Part shown: positions 7,601 through 19,600 of the stretch, in pieces | Layout of the letters: each line of letters starts with the position of its first letter | Position numbering within the stretch: the stretch's first letter is position 1 | DNA from: CAZRWH01 sp964603905 | GTDB taxonomy: Bacteria; Patescibacteriota; Gracilibacteria; UBA1369; UBA12470 | DNA: 28,764 nt | Assembly (NCBI GenBank): GCA_964603905.1 | Contig: CAZRWH010000015.1 | Coordinates: forward strand, 1-28,764 | Direction: 5' to 3' | Position numbers and translations under genes: made by a program | Notes under the pieces: model-generated | What the model saw: only the letters and a program-made list of their open reading frames with translations | The model's database searches: none | What the model was told of the DNA's origin: nothing

Positions 7601-10600
7601 GAATCTTCAAGTGCGTGAAGTACATTCCCTGCAGTTACGATGGTTGATCCATCAGTGTAGATAGGGGTTCTGAGATATGAATTATGTAGCAGGCCATCGC
7701 CGTTGAGTTCACTTACATAAGCAAATCCTTTGGCAATTGTGCTTAGAGTTAACTTAGCGTCTTCAGGGATCAAAATAAGGTCGTCATACGCGCTGGCGAT
7801 AGCAAGTTCGCCGGATGTTTCGATCTTGGTGCCAGATGTATACTCAGTTCCTTCTTCGTCATAGAATGCAAGTGTTTCTTCTTTAGCTTCAGAGATCAAG
7901 CTGATCTTGCCGAGAGGGAATCTGTTATCATCGAAGTCAGATAAGTTGTCGTAATATCTGATTTCATAACCGACGATTTCGTCGTCAATTGTTGAGTTAA
8001 TCTCGCCAGAGAAGTTCATATCAGCTTCGTCGTTTCCTACATTCCCACTGGTGAACTTATTGACGCTAGCAATCTCAGGAAGGAAATAATCGATAGTTGC
8101 TAGGCGTGGAACTCTGGTGTAATGGTCAGGATCATCTGGCTCTTCTTCAAGATTTTCTTTCAAGTAAATAGTTCCTCCATAACTATAAGCGATGTCGTCA
8201 TCTCCGTCGTTGTCCATGTCGAACATGACTATATTTGATGATTGACCGGCTTCTTCTGTGTAGTTGATAAGTCTTTCGTTTACCTCTGCTTCTTCGTCAT
8301 AAATAAACATTCCTTTGAGGGATGTAACCGGCATGTCGTAACCAAGACTACTTGTGCTATCGGACTCAGAAGAGTCAGCTAGTAACCTTGATACAGTCTC
8401 AGTCATTGAGTTTTGAAGAGCACCTAAATCTTCGTTTGTAAGGGAAGGAGCATTCTCAATTGCATTCATAACGATGTGCTCGTTAGTCCAAGCTCCTTTG
8501 TTGTTGTCTTGGCTAGCAAGAACGTATTTTGAACTGTTTTGAACAAGCAGATGTTGCATGCTGTCCCAACCGGAACTCTCGATAGCTGCACCTATTTGCT
8601 CTCCGTTTTCAATGTAAGCGACAAGTTGATTTTTGAGATCAACAAGTGATTCAGTAGGTGATCCAGCAATCAAATCGTACTCTTTGTGAGCGACAAGATC
8701 ATAGTCTGGAAGATCGCTTTCGTCTATGTAATTTTGCTGTGCAATAACCTCATATTTGTCAGGGATAGTCTCGTTGTATACCTCCATGTCTTCGTTAAGA
8801 TTTTCTATAACTTGTTCGAAAAGACTAACGTGCTTTTGAATGATAGGAGAGTTGAGATAAGAAATTTCAGCGTCAACATTGACATCCTGATCGATTACCT
8901 CGTCAACAACACCAGTAGCAGCGTCTGAACCTGTTTGCGTAACTTCATCAATACCTTCAACAACTTGATTTGAAGTGTCCGCAACAAGTGCGCTAACGGA
9001 GTTTGAAACGTCAGCCACAGCTTTTGTAGCCTCAACAATAAAGTCGGTTTCTAGCCCAAGATTCATTTTGGCAATAACCTCAATTCTGCGAACAAAGTCG
9101 TAAGAAATGCTCGATGAATTGAAAGCAAGATCAACATCAAAAGGGAACACAACATCCAGAGGTCGTTGAGTTAGATCCTCAACTTTTGTTTTTAGTTGCA
9201 GCTCACGAGTAGGGAGTATTCCCTGTTTAACAAGACAAATAATTTTAATAATATTTCCAACAACCTTGAGGGATGCACTCAAAGAAGCATCAAGGGAAGG
9301 AACCTCAGGTGGAGCCGGAATATCCGGTAATTCAATAAGAGGAAGCGGCGGAAGCTCAGGCAAATCAGGTAGATCCGGAGGGTTCGGCAGGATAGGCAGT
9401 GCCGGTAATCCAAGAGCACCAGAAACCGTAACCGAAGGCAAAGAAGGTAAATTCACGCTCGGGATTTCAGGCAGAATCATATGCTCTGCCGCAAAGTGAA
9501 CTTGCGGGAACGAAATCTCAAGACCTGCTTGTATTTGAGAAACATCAATAACAATATCTGGAAGCTTCGGAAGATCGACAATAGGGATGTCCGGTATGAA
9601 TATAAATAACTTCATCAAAAGTTCGATCAAGCTTCCCCGTTGAGTTGTACATTTGTCACAAGAGTCTTGATAATCGATCGCTACATCAAACAGAGCCTGC
9701 CATGTTGTAAACGCCTCAGTGACATCTTTGATAGCCTGTTTCCATTCGTCAGCACGATGAAGCTGAACTTGGATGTATCCACCGATATAAGTTATGACCG
9801 CATCGATATAACAAACAATCTGTTGTACGAAATAAGCTTCCGCATGACGGTATTCAATAATTTTCCTTGGAAGTTCCATGTACTCATCAATGACTCTGAT
9901 GTTCTCATCAAGGGTATAAAGGAAATCTTGAACCTCGTTATATTGCATGGTAAATCCACTCTCTTTCCAATGATCCCCATAGGCATCAAACTGCTCAGCA
10001 ACATCATCACGAAGCTGAATAATGTCTTCTTGATACTTAAGGAACTCATCTTGTGAAAGCGCAGGAACCGTGAATGTAACAGGCTGCGTATCAATACTGA
10101 TAATCGGAAGACTATTTAAAGCGGTCAAAACTTTTGTAAGGCCGTTTAGATCGGAGACGTCCACATCAGAACCAAAGGCTTCACCAAATCCAGTAGGGTA
10201 TATGAAGTAAATATCAGGAAGATCGAGAAGTTGAATAATCTCTTCTTTTTGAGATTTCCACCAATCGGTAAACACAGATGGGAATCCAGGAACCTGAATA
10301 TTAGAGTCAAAGTTGGCTGAGATGTTGTAGCTATCAAGGCTATAAGAAGTAAGTCCACCACTTGATCCGTCGCCGGAAGATGTACTTGAGCTGGTATTAA
10401 TAACCTGAGTTGAGCCTTCGGAAACACTTGAGCTCGCAGTCGATAAGGCATCAGAAATTGATGAAGAGATAGCATCACAAACACCAGCCATCTGCAAAAT
10501 AGGAAGGTTAAACGCCCAGCACATTGGTGATGGGTAAGAGCCAACACAGAAAGAAAGTGCTGTACCAAGCGTCGTTGTAATTGAAAGATAAAGTCTGAAA

Positions 10601-13600
10601 GTCGAAGCAGGAGTATTACAAAGGAAACTTGTACAAACAAAAGGTGGGTTACCAGTCACACCAAATATTGCAGAACCAGGGAAGAACCCTGTAGGAACTC
10701 CAAATAGGTTGAACATCCCCGGCGCTAGGAAGTCGATATTCAAAGGCACAGCAATACATCCACCTCCACAAATCATAGATGAAAGAACTCCCTCAACAAC
10801 AGCCGCTGCAGCTCCAGCGGTTGCCGCGCTATCCGTAGCAAGTTGAGTCATGTCAGAGACAGACGGCATCAAATCCCAGTCATCAACGGCGCCATCACCA
10901 TCAGAATCACTAAGCTGAGTATTATTAAGCAAGTCAGACAAGAACGCAGGTGGCTCATCGCTATCGGTATGCAAATCATCAGGCATTCCGTCTCCATCCT
11001 CGTCTTTGTCAAAGTCAGGTGGATCCATTCCAAGATTGCCAAACAGAGTTGCTAGAAGGTCGTCGCTTTGTTCAGAAGCATCGGCCGGCTCAGAAGTTTC
11101 TTGAGTGTAATTAATGATTCTAAGACCGCTGAAAATATCGAACAAACCTCCATTAGACTCGATATAAGAGCCGTTTGAATAGAAGTTAACAACTTGTCCT
11201 GTAGGGTTGCCCTCAGGAGATGCTGCAATATCCAAATAATTGTCATCGTGATAATCTCCAAGGTCGTTACCAACAGTTAGATTAACTTTTGGAACAGAAA
11301 GGACGTAGGAGCTATAAGAAATGATTGCACGTCCTCCAGACGCTATAGAAACACCGTGCAGCACATATGGACGTGAACTAACGCCAGTCTCTTCGACTTG
11401 AATGTCTGATGTAACGCATCCGCTTCTGCACTCAAAACTTTCCAAATCTAAATCAAGGAGAGTAGGGGCAATATCAGAAATATAAACGTCCGAAAGATAA
11501 GTTGAAGGGTTGTCGATAGTTACAACGTACTCGATTTCATCTCCAGGCTCCGCGATGCCTCCATTGACATCGGTACCATACTTGGAAACAGAAGCGATAA
11601 CGTCATCGTAAGAAGACTGAACAAACGCAGCATCAATGTGGGTATCCGCTTCTCCAGAAGACAAAGATAGTGATCCAAGCCCAGTTCCAAGAATGTCTGC
11701 GAAATAGTCTGCACTGCTTTCATCAATCCCTGTGAAGCCCTCGTCAGACGGAATAGGAAGATTGTAGAAATATGAATCGTCAGTTGACGTGGTACTGTCA
11801 TTCTCAGTTGAATAATCGTGATAAACATAAATTTCCGATCCTAGATCGGTTGCAGAATCTATCTTAACTCCAACGTTTCCAACGTAAGTTCCATCAGTAT
11901 CAACATCTCCATTATTGTTGAAGAAAACTTTGATAGTTCCGCTGTTGTCTGACGTCACAATATCGGCAAAGTCATCGTTGTTCATATCTGCCGCAATGAT
12001 TTGAAGAACTTGGCTTCCAACCTCTAGACCAAGGTTTATTCGTTCAAATTTGCCCTCGTTATTTTTATACATATAGACGCAAACTTCACCTGCGATACAG
12101 GCCTCTTCTGTTGCTATGATTAGGTCTTCATATCCATCTAAATCAAAGTCAGCATGGTCGTAACTTAATATGCCGCTAACGATGTTTAGAAGATCTCCAC
12201 GGTCACGGAATCTTTCTTCTGCTTCATAGTTTTGTAGGAGCTTGATGATGCCACTTTCGTATGCGACGAGCAGATCCTCAAGGCCATCGTTGTTGTAGTC
12301 TAGTGGCACAATGTCGGCGATAGGCTCGGAACCGTTTAGGATAATTCTTCCAATATCTTTTGTGTGGCCTAGTCCGTTTACGGTGTTAGGGGTCTCTAAT
12401 GAAATTGTTGGGTCACCAAGTACAACTCCTATTTCTGAGGCAGCAATTCGATTAGATTCACCGACTGTGTTACCTGCTGAGAAGAGGAGAATGTTTTTGT
12501 TGTCACCATGTAGTCCGACCCCTTCTTCGTCTTGAGCAGATTCTAGAGAGCTATATCCAAGAGAAGGGGACTGGTCTTGAGGTAAAGTTTGTAAGTTGTC
12601 GACAAGGAAGAATCCTGCAGGTGATGCGCTTGAGTTTCCGCTGAATGAAACCTCGAATCCATAGTCAGAACTTTCGTGTTGATCAAGATAAACACCAGGC
12701 GCGAGTGAACTCCAGTTACTCCATTCGAATGTATTGCTTAGCACTGTTACATTTCCAAAATCATCCGGTATCAAAAGTATCTCTGCGACTTTTGAAGCAC
12801 CGTTGTGAACCGAAATAGCAGGATAGTCATAATCTTCATTTACCTCTAGAGTGTAGTCGAATGAATAAAGTTTTATTTGTCCGTTGGCATCCAATCTAAC
12901 AACCTCATTGTCGTCATATAGAAGGCTGAGTTCATCGTTGTTTTTTTCGAATCGTTGCTTGATTTCGAAATCTTTGTTTGTAGAAGTGATCGAAATATAT
13001 GCACCAGGCTCAGACTCAAGAGACAGGTCATCGCTTTCATGAGCGCCGTTATCATCATCAAGAATAATTAAAATTTCAGCGAGCGTAACGTTAGCAGGAT
13101 CGTCTTGCCATACCATTTTTGTTGGCAAGTCCGAAGATCCACCAGGGATAACTTTTTGAGTTAGGAAGTTACCTTCAATCAGAGTGCTCTTACCATTTGC
13201 ATCAAGTTGCATCATCCTTTTGTGAGGATCTGGATAGTCGAGCAGGCTTGATATCGCTTGAGTTTTTCCATTTATCAAAAACCATCCACCAAAATAATCG
13301 TCATAAGTAACTTGCCCAACAGGTGCTCCAAGCAGACTTGCGTACAAAACTTGAGGATCCATATCTTGCACAGTTTCTACGTTGAATTCACCACGGACTT
13401 CCAGCTCAAGAGTCCCAGAAATTAAGTTGGTGCCAGTTGCAACAAGGTTCAAAAAGCCGCTTATATCCTCTGCAGTAGCGTTAAAATCAGCTATCCCATC
13501 TTCGAGGTACAAGTACTCATCACTAAGCGTTGCATAGTCGGATGAGGCATCGGTTGTCCTGATCAGAACTTCAGTTTCTGAATCGTTGTAAGCAAAGTTC

Positions 13601-16600
13601 CCGTATTGATCGTAACCACTAACGCGAATGTTTTCAGTATTACCGATCATTAAGAGATTATTGCCGTCAACAGACTCAATTCTGAGCTCGTGAACAGGGC
13701 CAGGCACAGTTTCAATCAAAGTGCTTCCAGGCTCAACTCCCATCGCCGAAACCATGACGTATGCGCCACCGGAAACTGTCGAAGAAAGGAAGATACCGCT
13801 ACTCTTCCCATCATCAAGTTGGACTTCAGTTTCCGAATTAATAGATCCGTAAGAGTCGTCAGCAACACTGAATGTGACGTAAGGATTGAATCCATCTAAG
13901 AGCTCTCCGTCTTTGTCCGCAGCATAAACAACAAACCCAGAGTAGTCAGATCCATTTGCAGTTAATGAATCTTTTTCGACTTCGAAAACAAAGTTAATTC
14001 CTTCAAGAATATCAACGTCAGTTTCGGTCTCAAGTTCTTCGTAAGAAGCCTTCAAAGTTGTTACGCCCTCGGCAACGCTCGAAATGACAGAGAACGGAAC
14101 ATAGCCCTCAAAAGTTGTTATTTGCACTCCGTCAGTTGTCTGGTCTTCATCAAAGACATTAGCTAGTTCACTTCCACCTTCAACATCCAAAGTCACGACG
14201 TAAGGATCGTTGTAAGCAACATTCCCATAAACGTCGTATAGATAAAGACGTCCATCCATTTTGTTAACTCCTCCGGCTGCCATTACAGTTGAATCTAGAG
14301 AGAATTCAAGAGAAGTAGGATCGCCCGGATAAACATGTACATTCGCATCATCAATTGGGAGACCGGTAGAAACATCAGCAGTTACCTCCACAAAACCAGA
14401 TGTGGTAGTAGCTGTAATAACAGTCTCAGCAACGCCATTTGTTACAGCGATGGACTCGTGAGCAATGACCGCATAATCATCGCCAGCATCTAGAACAACA
14501 AAGTCAATAATCGTAGAGCTGTCATCCTCATCAATAAATCCATCATCATTCAAAACCTCTGCACGCAAGAAAAGATCAGCTTTTCCATCAGCAGGTATCT
14601 CGTCTAAATAAACAAGATTTTCTGTCTCGGTAGTCTCAACAAATTCTTCAGACGAGTAGACAAAATCTTTTCTCCAGCCATCTCCGACGGCATAAATTCC
14701 TGCCTCCCCATCGAACTCAAAGTAGTCATCATTTTCATTAAAAGGATCGCTTCCATAAAGAACTTCACGTCCATCCATGACACCACCATCGTCAGTGTCA
14801 GGATCGTAAGTAAATGTTCCAATTTGATTCTCCTCATCGTTATAAAGCCAGTCGTCATCATCATCGGTATCATCTTCTATTTCTTCATAATCAACATTTT
14901 CATCGTCACTTGCATCAAGCGCGTCAGAACCCGTCACAACCTCAGCAAAGTCTGTTACACCACCGTCGTCGGTGTCAGGATCATAAGGGTCAGTTCCGTA
15001 AACATAAAGCTCCTCGTTATCGCTTAGTCCGTCGCCATCTTCATCATCAAGTCGACAGTCATAGACATCAATAAGTCGTGCCACCATCATCGCAAACTCA
15101 GCACGAGTAATATCTCCCGCAAGCCAGTCCATGAAGGACGATGGCTCAGTATCAAGCCACATTACAAAAAGCTCAGAACTGTAATGATCAACCTCAGAAA
15201 ATCTTTCTCCTGGGAACAGGCCAAGAGACTGAGCTTTGACAACGTAATTGTAGTACCAAGCTTTGTCAGAACCTGTGTAGTCTGTTGCACCGTAAGATGA
15301 ATCAAATAGGGCAGCAGCTTCAAGGATGACTTTGGCAGCCTCAGCTCTACTTATGTTGTTTTGTGGAACAAAATATCCAAGACGACTTCCAGATTTATAA
15401 CCTGCGACAAGGCCTTTGTTTTTTGCATCTGCAACACAGTAATAAAGTTCGCTAGAAATATCTGAGTCAGGGAAAGGGTTAGCTTTGTATTCGTATTCAA
15501 CTTCCGCTCGGACAGCGTCCGAATACATATCGCAATAAACACATATTCCACCGAGATTAAGCTTGGTGAACTCTTCACGAGTTATGCTTTCGTCAGGACG
15601 GAAATCACCACCTTCATAACTTCCCAAAATACCTCGCAAATAAAGAGTTAGAACGTCATCATAAGCTTCGTGACCAGCATTCAAATCGTTGAACAAAGTA
15701 GCCCCGTCAGCCGCGAGAGGGTCATAACCATTTTCAAGCTCAGACAAGTCTCCGTAACCATCACCGTCAGTATCAGCCTCGTTAATATCAGTGCCCACAT
15801 TGTGCTCAAAAAGATCATGTAATCCATCCTCATCAGTGTCTTGCAGTCCATCAACAATTTGAGCTGCAAAAGCTTTTGAGGTGCCAAAAAAAGCTTTTAA
15901 CTTCTCCCAGAAACTCAAATAGTTCTCCTCTTGGACTATGTCTATCCCGCCAAGAAGAAGATCGATTTTTACCTCGGCTAGTGTCGTGCCGTTCTTCTTA
16001 ATTCTTATTGCAGAATCTAGGCTGTTTTCTGAGAGCTCAAGCTTTAATCCCAGGTCTTCACGAATAAAAATCTGTCCATTACTCATGACCGAAACAATTG
16101 CACGATCAGGTCCATCCCACAGCAAAATCTCATCATCAGAATCTTCCGAAAGAGTGTAGTCATCTTCCTCATCCATGTCGGTAACAATAACTCCTGTTTC
16201 AAAATCCATGACCTGTGGAACTACATACAAGACGCCAAGAAGATCGTCTGTAAGATAGAATCCCACGCGAGTTGGCACTTCTTCATCAGCCGCGAGAACT
16301 TCCATTTCAATGCGGTCGTCATTGATTTCAATATCGCCGGTAGCAGCATTTACAGATACTAGGACGTCTCCATTTTCGTTAACCAATACAAGGTCTTCAA
16401 GCTCGGTAATTGTGTAGGAGGTTTCATCAACAATGGTTTCGTAATCGTAAGTATAAAGCTGTACTTGCTTAAGAGTACTCTCAAGCGAAACGTAGTCTGA
16501 GTCGTTTAAGTTGTTGTTAATTGCTGCAGCCTGCAAATACATTTTTCCAGGCTCGGAAGTTGTCGAGACTGTAAACGTTGCAACGCCTCGGAACGCGACA

Positions 16601-19600
16601 ACAGGGTTTGCGCTTATAACTTGTCCGTACTCAGATCCTTCAGCTATAGAAAGTTCAATTTCGGTAAAGCTGTCCTCGTCATAGAAGTCACCATTCGCAT
16701 CAAGAATAGAAACCGTAACTTCGGTTGAATCAGTTCCATTTGCATAAAGCTTCGAACTGGAATCAGCAGAAATTGCCAAGTAAGAAGATGTTTCTGCGGA
16801 GTCAGGAATTCCATCATCGTCAGAATCTGTACTTGAAAAAGAGATGTCGTCATAACAGAATTTCCCGTCATCTGCACCTCCACACGCCCATTCAATTGAG
16901 AGTGAATCACCAATTGTACTAAGCCCATCAACCCATTCCAAAATCATTTGTATCCAGGTCATTACCGACACAGCCGCAAGGCTAGTATCTTCTCCACTGC
17001 CGCTTTCAAATCCAATTGCTTCGGCATCGTAATTAGACTCTGGGAAGTTTAGTTCAAAGTCTTGGTCTTCGATTTTTGCAGCACCATTAAAGCTGTAATT
17101 AAACCCAAGAGGATCTCCGTCACCGACCATGTAGGCGACCTCGTATCCGTTTTCGAGATCTGCGACGTAAGCGCTCTCTGGGCCGAGATATTTGTTGAAG
17201 ACATAATCGTGTTTCTCATCGATATTCATATGCATCCAATCCAGTGCGTCTTGTAGCTCGGTTGAGTCAATTTCGGTATAAAAATATTCTTCCAAAACAT
17301 CTTCATAATATTCACCGCCAGGGATTTGAGCGATTTGATCGTTAACTTGTTGAATGTCTGTGATGTAGTCACCGACAATAACTGAATCAAATATATTCGG
17401 ATAATAAATCTCACGATATTCGTATCCGGCATCTTGGAAAGTAACATAGCGAGGATCATCGATAGGCAAGGCAGCAGAGAACTGAGCCTCAACTTGCTCT
17501 GCGATCAAGCTGTCTTTCGGCTGGTCATGTTTGAGTACGCTGGATAGGGAATAAGCCTCGCTTTCATCCTCAGTAAACGCCTCGTCAAAAGCAGCATCAA
17601 ACCAACTTCCAGTTGCGTCATTAGGGACGTATTTGTGCAGGACAACAACTTCAATCGAATCAATTGCATCGTTTCCTTCAACATCAACTTCGAAATATTC
17701 ATCTCCACTAACAAGGAATCCTGTAAGGTCATCTTGGCTGTCTGGATCAAGTCCAATCTCTTCAAAAATATATCCAAGAGTCAGCTCATCTCCAAAGTCA
17801 GGGATCGAATCAGGATCACCATAATGGTCAAGAAGTTCATCATTCAAATAGTCCTCATCAAACAAATATATTTCATCAAGAGGTCTGTACGGCTCATCAA
17901 AAGCACCATCTGAATTTAAATCAGCAACAAGTTGCTCAACCTCAATAGCGAAGTCGTCTTCATCGTAATCATTGTCTCCATCAAGGTCATCTCCTTCGTC
18001 ATGATCGTCTTCAAAAATTTTGTTTAACTCTTTCAAAAACTCCTCGGCATAGTAGTAATATCCTTTGTCGTCACGGCTCCAAAGATGAGAAAAAGCATCC
18101 CATAAACTTGCATCACCGCTGAGGAAGTCTGTCAGCAATGAGTTCCCATAAAAACCACGTACTTCTCGGAAATCGTTGCAGGCACGGTAGTCTGGAGTTA
18201 ATGACTCATCTCCCTCGCCAGGCATAACTTCTTGGGTCCCCACCTTGCTACGAACAGGTTCTGTTGCAACTTCTGGGAAACAATATGTCAGGTCAGCAAC
18301 ATAGTCTCCATACAGTGACATGTCGGAATAATTACCAAAACACCCTCCATAATCTTCTCCCTCTTCGTCGTATTCGCCGGCAGTATTTACATCATAAACA
18401 CGAAGTCCATTAACAAGCTGCGAACCGTTTTCATCTTCATCGTAAGTTCCAAGATATGTTGAACAATAAGACACATTATTTATCTCAGTAACACGTTTAC
18501 CATTAATCATTATGTCAAAAGGCTTGAGCCTTGATGATGCAGAATGGTTAACAAAAACAATTGGATCACCAGCAATCGTTGGTCCGGAATCGGCAAAGTT
18601 AATACTTAGGCTCAAAGTAACATTCCCAACAAACTTCACGTCTTGCTGAATAGTATCAACAATAGTGTCGATAGGCTGCTCCATCAAATCATTTACCGCA
18701 CGCAGATACGCAATCGTATTGTGGTCCTTAGTTGCGATGAGAGACATAGGTGAATCAACATCGCTTGCTGTCGAGCCATCACTAGCAGTATAACTCGCAT
18801 CATACCGGCCAGTATAATCTGTCCACTCTTTTGAATTTGATATTAGTTTTTCAAAGAGGTCGTAGTACCGACTTGTTAATTGCTCGAATAAATTCTTAGA
18901 CTGAATGTCAGGAACTCCCTCAAAAGGGGACTCTTCTTCCTCGTCTTCATCGCCCATGTCTTCGTCGCTTTGGCCGTCACCATCAGCGTCATTGTCTAGA
19001 TCTGTGTCCTCATCACAGTATCCATCTTCGTCATCATCCCATTCCGGATGATAGTTCCCAAATTCATCAAAACATCGAGAATCATACATGACAGACTCCT
19101 CATCAAACTCTCCTTCTAAGTCGCTTTTTCTAATCCCATCCCAGCAACTTTCACCGTCAAGACAGTAGAAAGGATCCTCGTCAGTAAACATCTCTTTCCA
19201 CTCTTGTTGAAGGCTTTCGTCCCTCAATTTGAAGAGAAAAGGACTCGATTTTTTGTCAGGATCCCATCCCATTAATCTCTCTAGACCAGAAGGCCATCCG
19301 TCGCCATCAGTGTCATTCCCATCACCGTCATCATCCATGTTACATGTGCCAGGACAACCATCTCCGTTTGCGTCCCCAGGTAAGTCTTCATCCATAAATC
19401 CATCGCCATCATTGTCGTTGTCTTCAACTCCATCCTCGTCAATTAGCCCGTCACCATCGTTGTCGACCCCGTTGAAAAAGTCACCCAGATCTTCATCAAT
19501 AAACCCATCTCCATCATTATCGATACCGTCTTCAGGGTCTTCATCGATTAGTCCATCTCCATCATTGTCTTCACCGTCACCATCGCCAATATCGCCGCCA

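Noticed and set aside
9266..9499. Gly/Ser-rich plus-strand frame
   Set aside because: Antisense shadow of the Pro/Leu-rich part of the giant protein.
19245..19590. CRISPR array
   Set aside because: The repeated units are in-frame coding repeats for calcium loops, with no constant repeat and unique spacers.
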